Shown one piece after another: positions 52,186-64,000 of a stretch of DNA of 64,000 nt; the first letter of the stretch is position 1, and each line of letters begins with the position of its first letter. The stretch spans positions 1-64,000 of the forward strand of contig NZ_JAQFWP010000008.1 of NCBI RefSeq assembly GCF_027706745.1, read 5' to 3'. The notes beneath the pieces were generated by a model, which ran no database searches, was not told the DNA's origin, and worked only from the letters and a program-made list of their open reading frames with translations. The DNA comes from Nocardiopsis suaedae (GTDB lineage: Bacteria > Actinomycetota > Actinomycetes > Streptosporangiales > Streptosporangiaceae). Both the position numbers and the translations under genes were made by a program.

Positions 52186-52391
52186 GACCCGTATCGCTCG
52201 ATCGCCGAGGGACCGACCGTGTCGGCTCCGCACGGATCGCCCGCCGGGACCGTCCACACAGCGGAGGCGAGGTCGTGCGGCCGGGCCATGCCGAGCATGG
52301 CGTGCTGGATACGGGCGGCCGCGGACGCCCCCTTCGCCCCCTCGGGCAAGACGGGTGTCCGCGACCGCTGACCCCGTACCGCGATGCCGGC

Positions 52392-53180
52392 TCAAGCCGC
52401 CGTGTCGGCTTCGGGCTGGAGGGCCGGGCCGAGCAGTAGGCCCCCGTCCAGGACGAATTCCGAGCCCGTGGCGAAAGACGCCTCCGGGGAGGTCGTGAAG
52501 AGCAGCAGCCGGGTGATCTCCGAGGGTTCGGCGAGGCGGGGGATGGCGAAGGGGTCGGGCGCGTAGACGTCGGCGATGGCCGGGTGGCCTGCCGCGGCGG
52601 GTTCGTTGATCAGCGGTGTGGAGACGACGCCGGGGTGCAGGGAGTTGACCCGGATGCCGTCCCGCCCCAGTTCCAGGGCGGCCGTCTTGGTCAGCCCGCG
52701 CACGGCCCACTTGCTGGCGGTGTAGGGGGCGTAGTAGGCCGTGCCGCCGTGGGCCATGATCGAGGCGATGTTGACGATGGTTCCGCCGCCGCCCCTGCGC
52801 ATGGACGGAGCCACGGCCCTGATGCCGAGGAACTGGCCGGTGACGTTGACGTTGAAGGCCTGCTCCCAGGTGCGGAGTTCGGTGTGCTCGATCGGGGCCG
52901 CCGGGTTCTGCACGCCCGCGTTGTTCACCAGGACGGCGACCGGCCCGAAGCGGTCTTCGGCGTCCCGCACCGCCGCCGCCCAGTCGTCCTCGCTGGTGAC
53001 GTCCAGGTGGACGGACAGGGCCCGTGGGCCGAGCCGGGCGGCGAGGTCGCGGCCGGCGTCGTCGTCGCGGCCGGCGATGACGACGTTCGCCCCCTCGTCG
53101 TGGTAGCCCCGCACATGGCTGCTGCCCATGCCCCCGGTGCCGCCCGTGACGATGACGGTCCGTCCCTCGAAGCGTCCCAT
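52392..53180 (-). CDS. SDR family oxidoreductase
   Basis: 262 residues. TGGTGGMG near 12-19 binds NAD(P); NNAG follows, and the active site is Ser in NIASIMA plus YTASK (Y-x-x-x-K) near 156-160. It resembles 3-alpha/20-beta-hydroxysteroid dehydrogenase-type SDRs. The ATG at 53180 has GGAGGGAAG upstream. It is divergent from a TetR gene, with two TGAGTC-type palindromes between them, so it is probably induced by its own substrate. Confidence 0.9.
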   Translation of the reverse strand: MGRFEGRTVIVTGGTGGMGSSHVRGYHDEGANVVIAGRDDDAGRDLAARLGPRALSVHLDVTSEDDWAAAVRDAEDRFGPVAVLVNNAGVQNPAAPIEHTELRTWEQAFNVNVTGQFLGIRAVAPSMRRGGGGTIVNIASIMAHGGTAYYAPYTASKWAVRGLTKTAALELGRDGIRVNSLHPGVVSTPLINEPAAAGHPAIADVYAPDPFAIPRLAEPSEITRLLLFTTSPEASFATGSEFVLDGGLLLGPALQPEADTAA

Positions 53181-53208
53181 GCTGCTTCCCTCCAGGCGTG
53201 CGTAATGG

Positions 53209-53224
53209 TGAGTCGAGTGACTCA
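53209..53224. promoter_or_regulatory. TetR operator 1
   Basis: TGAGTC-GAGT-GACTCA is a perfect 16-bp palindrome close to the SDR start. It is repeated 48 bp away. Confidence 0.75.
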
Positions 53225-53256
53225 CCTCCTCTCTCAAGGTAGGGCGGGACCAAAGG

Positions 53257-53272
53257 CGAGTCAAGTGACTCA
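53257..53272. promoter_or_regulatory. TetR operator 2
   Basis: CGAGTC-AAGT-GACTCA repeats operator 1 with two changes. It overlaps the likely -35 of the TetR gene, fitting autorepression. Confidence 0.75.
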
Positions 53273-53299
53273 CCTCGGAGTGGGGGCATACTGGGGGCC

Positions 53300-53938
53300 A
53301 TGACGGCACAGCCTTCGGAGTACCACCGGCGCGTGGCAGCGCAGAAGCGGACGTCCATCATCGAGGCGGCGACGGAGATGTTCCTCGACTCCGGCTACGA
53401 CGGCACCTCGCTGGCCCGCATCGCCGAGGCGGCCGGGGTGTCCAGGGCGACGCTGTTCAAGCGGTTCGCCACCAAGGCGGCCCTGTTCGAGGCGATCGTC
53501 ACCGAGTACTGGAAGGTCGGCGAGGAGGAGGCGCCCGTCCCCGAGCCCGGGAACCTCCGCGCAGGGCTGGAGGCCATCGGGCGCCGGTACGCGGCGCTCC
53601 TCTCCCAGCCCGGCATGGCCGCCCTCTTCCGCATCGTCATCGCCGAGGTGCCGCGCTTCCCCGAGCTCGGGGAGACGCAGTTCAGGCTCGGCAAGATGCC
53701 CTACTTCGAATCGGTCCGCCGCTACCTGGAGGCGGAGAACGCCGCCGGTACGGCCCGGCTCGACGACGCGGAGACGGCGGCGACCCAGTTCCTCGGGATG
53801 ATCTCCAACTTCGTGTTCTGGCCGCGGATGCTGCTCGCACGCTGGGAGCCCGACGACTCCGCCATCGCCGACGCGGTCGACCAGGCGGTGCTGACCATGC
53901 TCGCCCGATACGGCGCGCCGGAGCCCGGCGGCGCCTGA
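53300..53938 (+). CDS. TetR family repressor
   Basis: 212 residues. The HTH (IIEAATEMFLDSGYDGTSLARIAEAAGVSRATLFKRF) spans about 20-56; the C-terminal part resembles AcrR-type ligand domains. CATACT lies 7 bp before the ATG, so the mRNA is probably leaderless. It is divergent from an SDR gene with two operators between, so it most likely represses both. Confidence 0.9.
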   Translation: MTAQPSEYHRRVAAQKRTSIIEAATEMFLDSGYDGTSLARIAEAAGVSRATLFKRFATKAALFEAIVTEYWKVGEEEAPVPEPGNLRAGLEAIGRRYAALLSQPGMAALFRIVIAEVPRFPELGETQFRLGKMPYFESVRRYLEAENAAGTARLDDAETAATQFLGMISNFVFWPRMLLARWEPDDSAIADAVDQAVLTMLARYGAPEPGGA

Positions 53939-54037
53939 GGCGCCGGGTGTGCCACCGGTCCGCGCGGCCACCCGGTGCCTCCCGCGCGGGCAGGTCCGCG
54001 GCCCCGTCGGGCGCGCGGAGCCAGGCGCCCCCGGCCG

Positions 54038-55264
54038 TCAGCTCCGGCCGGCCGCCTTCTCCGGCTCGGGCTCGCCCGACCGTTCGGCGATCGCCGCGTT
54101 CACCGCCTCCGGCGCCAGGACGTGGTCGAGCACCATCGCCGCGCCGCCGCGCAGGCCCGCCTCGCCGCCCGAGCGGTTCGGCACGATGCGCAGCTGGCGG
54201 CTCGCCAGCGCCGTCGCCCGGCGGAACACCGTCTCGCGCACCCCGGCCGCCAGCGGGTCGAAGGCGGTTCCCAGGTGCCCGCCCAGCACGATGACCTCCG
54301 GGTTGAGCAGGTTCACCGCCCCGGCCAGCACCTCGCCGACACGCCGCCCGGCCTCGCGCACCAGCGCCACCGCGTCGGCGTCGCCGTCGGAGGCCATCGC
54401 CGCCAGCCCCTGCACGCCCGCCGCCTCGCGGCCGGCGCCGGAGAAGCGCGCGAGCAGCGCGGGGCCCCCGGCCACCGCCTCCAGGCAGTCGGTGTTGCCG
54501 CAGCGGCAGGCGGTCCCGCCGCCGTCGGGCACGGGGATGTGCCCGATCTCCCCGGCCGCCCCCAGGGTGCCGCGCACCAGCGCCCCGCCGGAGATGATCC
54601 CGGCGCCCACCCCGGTGGAGACCTTCACGAAGACCAGGTCGTCGGCGTCGGGGTAGTCGGCGGTGTGCGACCCCAGCGCCATCACGTTCACGTCGTTGTC
54701 CAGCAGCACCGGCACCGGGAAGCGCTCGGCGACCAGCGGGGCGATGTCCACGCCGCCCCACCCGGGCAGCACGGGCGGCTCCTCGGCCCGGCCCAGGGCG
54801 AAGCGCACCGTGCCGGGCAGGCCGATGCCGACCCCGCGCGCCTCGTGCGGGGCGCGCCCGCACTCGGCCAGCAGGCGCTCCCAGGTGCCCAGCAGCCAGG
54901 GCAGGGCGGTGTCGGGGCCCTGGGCGACCTCGGGCGAGCCCTCGGTGCGGGCCAGCACCCGTCCGGCCAGGTCGCACACGGCGGCCTGGCTGCGCGAGAT
55001 GCCCAGGGCGGCGCTGAGCACGACGCCGCCGCCGGCGTCGAACGCCAGCCGCCCGGGCGGGCGGCCGCCGCTGGAGGGGCCGTGGTCGCCCTCGGTGACC
55101 AGCCCCAGGTCCATCAGCTCGGCCACGCGGGAGGCGACCGAGGGCCGGGAGAGCCGGGTGACCCGCGCGATCTCGGCGCGGGTGGCGGCCTCGCCGGTGC
55201 GGATCAGCCGCAGCACGTGGCCGGCGGAGACGGCGGTCGCGGACGGGCCGTGGCGTCGGGGCAT
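54038..55264 (-). CDS. ROK family transcriptional regulator
   Basis: 408 residues. An N-terminal winged helix (VLRLIRTGEAATRAEIARVTRLSRPSV) is followed by a ROK sugar-kinase-like domain. The zinc motif is intact: GHIPV, then CRCGNTDCLE. The ATG at 55264 starts just before the HTH. It is divergent from the Entner-Doudoroff operon, and an inverted repeat in an A-rich patch lies between. It probably represses zwf-edd-glk-eda and responds to a sugar or sugar phosphate. Confidence 0.9.
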   Translation of the reverse strand: MPRRHGPSATAVSAGHVLRLIRTGEAATRAEIARVTRLSRPSVASRVAELMDLGLVTEGDHGPSSGGRPPGRLAFDAGGGVVLSAALGISRSQAAVCDLAGRVLARTEGSPEVAQGPDTALPWLLGTWERLLAECGRAPHEARGVGIGLPGTVRFALGRAEEPPVLPGWGGVDIAPLVAERFPVPVLLDNDVNVMALGSHTADYPDADDLVFVKVSTGVGAGIISGGALVRGTLGAAGEIGHIPVPDGGGTACRCGNTDCLEAVAGGPALLARFSGAGREAAGVQGLAAMASDGDADAVALVREAGRRVGEVLAGAVNLLNPEVIVLGGHLGTAFDPLAAGVRETVFRRATALASRQLRIVPNRSGGEAGLRGGAAMVLDHVLAPEAVNAAIAERSGEPEPEKAAGRS

Positions 55265-55312
55265 GCCGCAATTCAACCACGCGTGGGCCGTCCGGGACGC
55301 CGAAACGGCGCA

Positions 55313-55336
55313 CTTCTGTAAAAAAATCTTCAGAAG
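55313..55336. promoter_or_regulatory. Probable ROK operator
   Basis: CTTCTG and CAGAAG are inverted around a 12-base A/T-rich centre (TAAAAAAATCTT), unusual in this GC-rich window. The site lies between the ROK gene and the zwf promoter. Confidence 0.5.
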
Positions 55337-55342
55337 GATGAC

Positions 55343-55372
55343 TTGTGGTGTGACCTAAGTTGCCGCTAGGTT
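55343..55372 (+). promoter_or_regulatory. zwf operon promoter
   Basis: TTGTGG at 55343-55348 and TAGGTT at 55367-55372 are 18 bp apart, about 40 bp upstream of the zwf start. The probable ROK operator ends 6 bp before the -35. Confidence 0.5.
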
Positions 55373-55410
55373 TCAACCGGTCTGTCCGAAGTCCTGCTGA
55401 AAGGGACCAC

Positions 55411-58819
<3,409 letters not shown>

Positions 58820-58823
<4 letters not shown>

Positions 58824-59824
58824 CACGTGTGCAGTCCGCCCCCACCGCCGAACGGCCCTGGATCGTCGGCGACATCGGAGGGACCAACGCCCGGTTCGGT
58901 CTGGTGCAGGCCCCAGGGGGGCGGCCGGTGCACGTGGGCAAGGTGCCCAGCGCACTGCACGACGGGCTGGCCTCGGCCGCCCGGGCCTACCTGGACGGGC
59001 TCGCCGACCCGGTGCGCCCCTCGGCGGCCTGCGTGGCCGTGGCCGGGCCCGTCCTGGAGGACCGCATCCGGCTGACCAACGTCGGCTGGGACTTCTCGGT
59101 GGAGGAGACCCGCACCGGGATGGGGATGGACCACCTGGAGGTGGTCAACGACTTCGCCGCGCTGGCCCAGTCGCTGCCGGTGCTGGGCGAGGACGACCTG
59201 CTGCCGCTGGGCGGCCCGGCCACCGACCCGGCCGCGCCGATGGCGGTGCTGGGCCCGGGCACCGGCCTGGGCGTGGCGGGGCTGGTGCCGCTGCCGACGG
59301 GCGGGTGGCTGCCGCTGCCGGGCGAGGGCGGGCACGTCGACGCCCCGGTGGTGGAGGACATCGAGGCCGAGGTGGTGCGGGTGATCACCGCCGAGCGCGG
59401 CCGGGTGAGCGCCGAGGCGCTGCTCAGCGGCCCCGGGCTGCCCCGGCTGTACCGGGCGCTGGCGCAGGTGCGCGGCGAGGCGGCGCGGCAGCTGTCCCCG
59501 CAGGAGATCACCGCGGCCGGGGTGCACCCCGAGGGGGCCGAGCCGCTGTGCCGGGAGACCCTGGAGGTCTTCGGCGCCCTGCTCGGCGGCTTCGCCGGGA
59601 ACGTGGCCCTGACCCTCGGCGCCACCGGCGGAGTGTTCCTCGGCGGCGGCGTGCTGCCCCGCATCCCCGAGGTGCTGCGCAACGGCCGGTTCCGGCTGCG
59701 CTTCGAGGCCAAGGGGCGGATGACCGACTACCTGAAGAACATCGCCACCGTGCTGATCACCGCCGACAACCCGGCGCTGATGGGCGCGGCGGCGCGACTG
59801 GACCACCGACTGGAGCGCATGTGA
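58820..59824 (+). CDS. glk: Glucokinase (Glk family)
   Basis: A 334-residue glucokinase of the E. coli Glk family, not a ROK kinase. The ATP site [13 protein letters not shown] is at 18-30; [11 protein letters not shown] carries the catalytic Asp; [10 protein letters not shown] is near 155. It phosphorylates glucose to feed zwf. The GTG overlaps the edd stop and its own stop overlaps the eda start, so all four genes are chained by 4-bp overlaps. Confidence 0.93.
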
Positions 59825-60453
59825 AACCCCAGACCAGCCACGACCTGTTCGCCCTCGCCCCGGTCGTGCCGGTGGTGGTGCTCGACGACGCCGACACCGC
59901 GGTGCCGCTGGCCCGCGCGCTGGTGCGCGGCGGACTGCCGGCCATCGAGGTGACGCTGCGCACCGAGGCCGGGCTCGCGTCGATCGAGCGCATCGCCGCC
60001 GAGGTGCCCGATGCCGTGGTGGGCGCGGGCACGGTGACCACGCCCGAGCAGGCGGCCGCGGCGGCCAAGGCGGGCTCGGCGTTCCTGGTCAGCCCGGGCT
60101 GCACGGACCGGCTGCGCGGGGCCATGGCCGACACCGGCGTGCCGTTCCTTCCGGGGGTGGCCACCGCCTCGGAGGCGATGGCGCTGCTGGAGCAGGGCGT
60201 GGACGCGCTGAAGTTCTTCCCGGCCGAGGCGGCCGGGGGCCGCGCGTACCTGAAGGCGCTGTCGGGGCCGCTGCCGCAGGTGCGGTTCTGCCCGACCGGC
60301 GGCGTGACCCCGGCGAGCGCGCCGGAGTACCTGGCCCTGCCGAACGTGGGCTGCGTGGGCGGCACGTGGCTGACCCCGCGCGAGGCGGTGGAGGCCGGCG
60401 ACTGGGACCGCATCGAGTCCCTCGCGAGGGAGGCCGCCGCCCTGCGCGGGTAG
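59821..60453 (+). CDS. eda: KDPG aldolase
   Basis: A 210-residue class I aldolase that splits 2-keto-3-deoxy-6-phosphogluconate into pyruvate and glyceraldehyde-3-phosphate. The Schiff-base lysine is in [12 protein letters not shown] near 136, with the base Glu in IEVTLRT near 42-48 and GAGTV near 68. It is last in the ED operon. A strong terminator follows. Confidence 0.95.
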   Translation: MKPQTSHDLFALAPVVPVVVLDDADTAVPLARALVRGGLPAIEVTLRTEAGLASIERIAAEVPDAVVGAGTVTTPEQAAAAAKAGSAFLVSPGCTDRLRGAMADTGVPFLPGVATASEAMALLEQGVDALKFFPAEAAGGRAYLKALSGPLPQVRFCPTGGVTPASAPEYLALPNVGCVGGTWLTPREAVEAGDWDRIESLAREAAALRG

Positions 60454-60474
60454 GGGCGCGTCCCGAGAACGTGT

Positions 60475-60511
60475 GGGAACGGCCCACCGGTGATCACGGT
60501 GGGCCGTTCCC
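60475..60511. terminator. Bidirectional hairpin terminator of the ED operon
   Basis: A perfect 15-bp stem (60475-60489 with 60497-60511) and a 7-base loop lie 22 bp after the eda stop and before the convergent beta-lactamase-like gene. Confidence 0.85.
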
Positions 60512-60534
60512 ATGTCCGCGGCCGGTCCGCGCGT

Positions 60535-61686
60535 TCACGCCCCCGACGCGCGCCAGGCGGCCAGGCACCGGGCCATGATCCGGAACGGGAGGGCCTGCGC
60601 CGTGGTCTGGTCGACGGTCCCGGCCAGGTGCACGTCCAGCTCGGGGCAGGTGAACAGCCAGGTCCCGGTGGCCCCGGAGTGCCCGACGAGGGTGATGGGC
60701 CGGTGGCGCGGTGCCGCGGCCCGGCCGACCGTGAAGAACATGGTGCCCAGCCCGTAGCAGAGGACGGGGACGTTGCGCAGCCGGTTGCGGCGCTCGGTGA
60801 GCATCGCGGCCGTGCGGGGGTCGTGGAAGGGCGCCCCGGCGAGCAGTGCCCTCTGGAAGGTGATCAGGTCGTCGACCGTGCTGTACAGGTCGTTGCTGGA
60901 GGCGGTCAGCGACGGCAGTTCCACGCGCCGCCGTCCCTTGTGGAGCGGCGTCGGCCGTGCGGCCCGGAGGTGGGGCGGGCGGTGTCCGGGCGCCCAGGTG
61001 TCGGCCAGGCCGAGGGGGTCGAGCAGCCGTTCGGTGAGTAGTGCGTGGAAGGGGCGGCCGGTCGCTTCTTCGAGGATGCGGATGAGCAGCTGGAAGCCGG
61101 TGTCGGAGTAGCGGGCCCTCTGCCCGGGGGCGTCCAGGTCCTGCGGCGGGAAGTGCGGGCGCTGCTCTTCGCGGGTGGTGCGCAGCGTGTCCTCGAAGGT
61201 CCAGGTCGTATCGCGGCCCGCGGCCAGGAGCCGGTACAGGCTCGGGCCGCCGCTGCGCCTCTCGAAGTGGTCGGGCAGCCCGGAGGTGTGGGTGGCCAGG
61301 TGGCGCACGGTGATCGACGGCGTGTGGTCGGTGCCCCGCAGGACGTGCAGCCCGGCGGTCGCCTCCGGCGGCAACAGCGTGGTGACCGGTGCGCCGAGGT
61401 CGAGTTCGCGGCGCTCGTGCGCCTGGAGGACCAGCGCGGCGATGAAGCGCTTGGTGATGCTCGCGATGAAGAACGGGGTCTCGGGGCGGAGCGGAGGGGC
61501 GGCGTCCGCGGGGCCGGCGGCGGCGGCGCTCCAGCGCCGTTCGCCGTCGCCGCTCGCGACGGCGACGACGGCGTGGTGGAGGCCGCGCCGCGCGGCGAGG
61601 CGCTCGACCAGGGAGGTCAGCCGTGCGTCGAGGGCGTCGGGTACGTGGTTGTCCGGGGCGTGGGCCGTCACCTGGGGCGGTGTCAC
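60535..61686 (-). CDS. Serine hydrolase, class C beta-lactamase-like
   Basis: 383 residues without a signal peptide. The serine-x-x-lysine motif is IASITKRF near 73-80, the second motif is YSDTGF (Tyr-Ser-Asp, where AmpC has Tyr-Ala/Ser-Asn), and the third is VGHSGATG near 346 (HSG). The family covers esterases, D-aminopeptidases and beta-lactamases; the cytosolic location suggests an esterase-like role. The GTG has AGGAG upstream. It is divergent from a PadR gene across a perfect palindrome. Confidence 0.87.
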   Translation of the reverse strand: MTPPQVTAHAPDNHVPDALDARLTSLVERLAARRGLHHAVVAVASGDGERRWSAAAAGPADAAPPLRPETPFFIASITKRFIAALVLQAHERRELDLGAPVTTLLPPEATAGLHVLRGTDHTPSITVRHLATHTSGLPDHFERRSGGPSLYRLLAAGRDTTWTFEDTLRTTREEQRPHFPPQDLDAPGQRARYSDTGFQLLIRILEEATGRPFHALLTERLLDPLGLADTWAPGHRPPHLRAARPTPLHKGRRRVELPSLTASSNDLYSTVDDLITFQRALLAGAPFHDPRTAAMLTERRNRLRNVPVLCYGLGTMFFTVGRAAAPRHRPITLVGHSGATGTWLFTCPELDVHLAGTVDQTTAQALPFRIMARCLAAWRASGA

Positions 61687-61767
61687 GTCGTGCTCCTAGC
61701 GGCGGGACCCCGCTCCGCCCTCCGCCGGTCGGGGGCGTCCATCCGTCGGGCGGGGACCCGCGATGCT

Positions 61768-61806
61768 GACATGTCTACTAGACATGTCTATGAGAGACAA
61801 TAGACT
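61768..61806. promoter_or_regulatory. PadR operator overlapping a promoter
   Basis: GACATGTCTA and TAGACATGTC flank one base, making a perfect 21-bp palindrome at 61768-61788. TAGACA within it (61779-61784) and TAGACT (61801-61806) form a -35/-10 pair with a 16-bp spacer for the PadR gene, whose ATG is 6 bp further. Confidence 0.8.
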
Positions 61807-61812
61807 CGGGCG

Positions 61813-62361
61813 ATGGCCCACGTGATCCTCGGACTCCTGCTGATCGCCCCGCAGAGCTATTACGACCTCATCAAGGCCTTCGAGGCCGGGGTCGGGCTCT
61901 TCTACAGCGCCAGCTCCGGCAGCATCAAACGTGCGCTGGACCGCCTGCTCGCGCAGGGGCTCGTCGAGGTCGCCGACGCCGAGAGCGGGGGCCGCGGGCG
62001 CAAGGCCTACCGCCCGACCGGCGCCGGGCGGGAGGAGTTCGGCTCCTGGATGGCGGCGCCGCCGACCGGCTCCGACGCGGAGTCCGGGGCGCTGGCCCGG
62101 CTGTACTTCCTCGGCCTGCTCGAGGAGGCCGAACGCCTGCCGGTCCTGCGCGGCATCGAGGAGCGCCTGGAGGGGGACCTCGCCGCGCTGCAGGACCTCG
62201 ACCGGGGCCTGGACACCCGCGACGTCCCCGAGGGGCTGCACGAGGTCTTCGCCTACCAGCGCGCGACGCTCGACTACGGTCTCGCGGCGAACCGCTTCGC
62301 CCTCGGGCGCTTCCGCGCCCTCATCGACCGCCACGAACGCGGAGAGCCGCCGCGCGACTGA
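61813..62361 (+). CDS. PadR family regulator
   Basis: A 182-residue PadR-type repressor: winged helix at 1-75 (ILGLLLIAPQSYYDLIKAF; SSGSIKRALDRLLAQGLV) and a helical C-terminal dimerisation domain of the Vir_act_alpha_C type. The mRNA is probably leaderless. The palindrome overlapping its promoter is its likely operator, also controlling the divergent serine hydrolase. Confidence 0.9.
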   Translation: MAHVILGLLLIAPQSYYDLIKAFEAGVGLFYSASSGSIKRALDRLLAQGLVEVADAESGGRGRKAYRPTGAGREEFGSWMAAPPTGSDAESGALARLYFLGLLEEAERLPVLRGIEERLEGDLAALQDLDRGLDTRDVPEGLHEVFAYQRATLDYGLAANRFALGRFRALIDRHERGEPPRD

Positions 62362-62461
62362 CGGAGAGGCGGCCGGGTCCGGTCCGCGGGGATGCGCGAC
62401 GGGGCGGGGAACCGGCGGTGCGGACGGAGGGTCGAAAAGGGGAAGCGACGCAGGAGGTCGG

Positions 62462-64000
62462 ATGTCCCCTCAGGAATCCCCGCGCCCGAACGCCGACGCC
62501 ACGGACGGCGGAGCAGGTGTGCCCCTGGGCCGTACCGACCCGGCCTTGAGGCGGCTGTTGTTTCGGGCCTTTCCCTCGCTCGACGCCGTCATCGCCCGGC
62601 ATGGAGGGGTGCAGGCCGCCCGTGCCGCACTCGTCCGGACGGCCCGTTCCCGGGTCAAGGTCAGGGCCGTTCGGGCGATGCTGCTCATGGGGGAACTGGA
62701 TCGCAGAGAAGGCGATATTGAAGCCGCCCGCTCCTGGCTCCGGCGCGCATCGGACACCGGTCCGGCATTGATTCGGCAGGCCGCCGCGTACCGGCTCGGC
62801 CTATTCGAAGAAGGGCAGGGCCGAGTGGAGGCGGCCGAGGGACTATACCGGGAGCTGGCCGCCGAGGGGCATGCGGCGGTCGCTCCCCTCGCAAGGAACG
62901 CCCTCGGCCGATTCGCTGAATCGGCGGGAGACGACTTCGCGGCCTTGGACGAATGGATGGCGGCTGCCGAGAGCGGCCACCCCGAGGCCGCGCCCTGGGC
63001 CTTCCTCTACATGGCCCGACTCATGAACAGGAGGGGTGAGCGTCGGTCGGCCTTGAATCTGTGGGACCGGGCGGCCTGTCTTGAGGAGCGGGGCTGTGCC
63101 GCCGTTGCTCTCTTCGAGGCGGGAAGGGCCCTCTATGCCTGGAAAGACCACCGGCAGGCGCGAAAGCGGTTCACTCGCTGTATCGACCTTGGGGTTCCTC
63201 CGACGGTGTTCCGGGCGCAGGCCTATCTCGGGCAGGTGGAGTACCTGCTCGGCGACCCGGTTGCGGCTCGTGAGCGGTTGATGTCGGCGGTCGAGTCCGG
63301 TGACGGCTTTGCACGGGCCCACGCCCAGCTCACACTCGGCCATATGGACAGTGACCAGGGACGAGTGGTGGAAGCGTCAAGATGGCACGAACGGGCGGCC
63401 GAGTCGGAGGACCTCACGCTTGCCGCAATAGCGGTGACCCGGCTGGCGGTATCGGCTCGCGAACGTGCCGCCTACGGTGAGGCGCGCCGCTGGTACTCGC
63501 GCCTGCTGGACCTGGGGGACGCGGAGCAGAGGAACATCGCCCGATTCAACCTCGCGTTCGTGGACGCGCAGGAAGGCGACCGCAGGTCGGCGCGTGAGGG
63601 ATACGCCCGCCTCGTCGAGACCGGCGATGGAGGATTGCGGGCGAACGCGATGTTCCACCTCGGGCAGATGGCCGTCGTGGACGGCGAGCCCGAGGAGGGC
63701 CGTAGGTTGCTGGAGCGGTATCTGAAACTCGACGTTTCCGAACACAGGCCTAGCGTCCTGTACTGGCTCGGCGATGCCGCCGAGCAGTTGGGGGAATCCG
63801 ATGAGGCCGTCGCGTTCTATGACCGTGCGATCGCGACCGGAGACGCGCTGGCCGCGCAGAAGGCGATGTTCGGACACGCCAGAATGGCCAATGCGAACGG
63901 AGAATTCGCTTCGGCGCGGACGTGGTTGTCCCGCATCCTGGACTTCGACGGAGGGGCCCATCCGGAGCTGGCCTCCCGGGTGCACGCGGCGCTCGACGAC
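62462..64000 (+). CDS. TPR-repeat protein, open at window end
   Basis: At least 513 residues; no stop occurs before the window ends. The ATG has AGGAGG at a short distance. After about 60 residues the chain is a series of helix pairs with TPR-like spacing (AMLLMGELDRREGDIEAARSWLRRA; FHLGQMAVVDGEPEEGRRLLERYL; WLGDAAEQLGESDEAVAFYDRA), at least ten repeats. No enzymatic domain is seen in the visible part. Its codon use is looser than its neighbours (TTG, CTA, ATT, AAT and TAT codons appear), suggesting relaxed selection or transfer. It may be a scaffold or part of a conflict system; the missing end is needed to tell. Confidence 0.75.
   Translation, partial: MSPQESPRPNADATDGGAGVPLGRTDPALRRLLFRAFPSLDAVIARHGGVQAARAALVRTARSRVKVRAVRAMLLMGELDRREGDIEAARSWLRRASDTGPALIRQAAAYRLGLFEEGQGRVEAAEGLYRELAAEGHAAVAPLARNALGRFAESAGDDFAALDEWMAAAESGHPEAAPWAFLYMARLMNRRGERRSALNLWDRAACLEERGCAAVALFEAGRALYAWKDHRQARKRFTRCIDLGVPPTVFRAQAYLGQVEYLLGDPVAARERLMSAVESGDGFARAHAQLTLGHMDSDQGRVVEASRWHERAAESEDLTLAAIAVTRLAVSARERAAYGEARRWYSRLLDLGDAEQRNIARFNLAFVDAQEGDRRSAREGYARLVETGDGGLRANAMFHLGQMAVVDGEPEEGRRLLERYLKLDVSEHRPSVLYWLGDAAEQLGESDEAVAFYDRAIATGDALAAQKAMFGHARMANANGEFASARTWLSRILDFDGGAHPELASRVHAALDD

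Noticed and set aside
52182-52340. Minus-strand frame with GMARPHDLASAVWTV between the SMR and SDR genes
   Set aside because: About 45 protein-like codons but no ATG or GTG start and no family match; it may be a gene remnant, but this cannot be supported.
60535-61686. Functional beta-lactamase giving resistance
   Set aside because: No signal peptide and a Tyr-Ser-Asp second motif instead of Tyr-x-Asn; the wider serine hydrolase family is a safer call.

Overview
The window is very GC-rich, with GTG and ATG starts, many 4-base stop/start overlaps (ATGA, GTGA) and several leaderless -10/ATG arrangements. This points to a high-GC actinomycete chromosome. A guanidine-III riboswitch of the Thermobifida type, GlnR-like boxes, an NnaR-type regulator and a TipA-like promoter favour the Nocardiopsaceae (Nocardiopsis or a close relative); the family assignment is inference.

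Layout. 0.3-8 kb: an SDR/isochorismatase pair, a large Cas4-like nuclease fused to an SF1 helicase, an RlpA-like secreted protein, and a degenerate ADP-ribosylglycohydrolase fused to a dual-specificity phosphatase. 8.1-10.2 kb: a 2 kb gene-free stretch packed with interspersed repeats and hairpins. 10.2-20.9 kb: nitrate/nitrite assimilation: narK-nasA-FAD subunit in one operon and nirB-nirD-nnaR-sirohydrochlorin chelatase in another, both with GlnR-like boxes about 90 bp upstream. 21-26.8 kb: GNAT, TetR with a divergent quinone-oxidoreductase-like gene, an APH-type kinase, two alpha/beta hydrolases. 26.8-31.5 kb: an Mn-type ABC transporter, an ABM monooxygenase and a FhuF-like protein. 31.5-37.3 kb: a sugar ABC transporter, a TipAL-type MerR regulator, a VOC protein and an Rpn-like nuclease followed by a broken copy of its own tail. 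37.3-44.6 kb: an AAC(6')-like acetyltransferase, an MntR-type DtxR regulator, membrane proteins and an error-prone DnaE2 polymerase with a LexA-like box. 44.6-49.3 kb: repeats, two methyltransferases, GNAT, LysE, MerR, and a second gene-free repeat-bearing stretch. 49.3-53.9 kb: LysR/EamA pair, guanidine-III riboswitch with a paired SMR exporter, SDR/TetR pair with duplicated operators. 54-60.5 kb: a ROK regulator divergent from a complete Entner-Doudoroff operon zwf-edd-glk-eda. 60.5-64 kb: class C beta-lactamase-like hydrolase divergent from a PadR regulator across a perfect palindrome, then a TPR protein running off the window.

The genes group into functional modules. The nas/nir module couples nitrate uptake and reduction to siroheme supply (sirohydrochlorin chelatase beside NirB, a siroheme enzyme) under GlnR and NnaR. 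The ED operon channels glucose (glk) through 6-phosphogluconate to pyruvate and glyceraldehyde-3-phosphate; no 6-phosphogluconolactonase gene is in the operon. Mn uptake (28.5 kb) and an MntR-like repressor (38.5 kb) are plausible partners although unlinked. The least explained parts are the repeat families, the Rpn-like gene with its detached tail, the degenerate ARH-phosphatase fusion and the TPR gene at the right edge.
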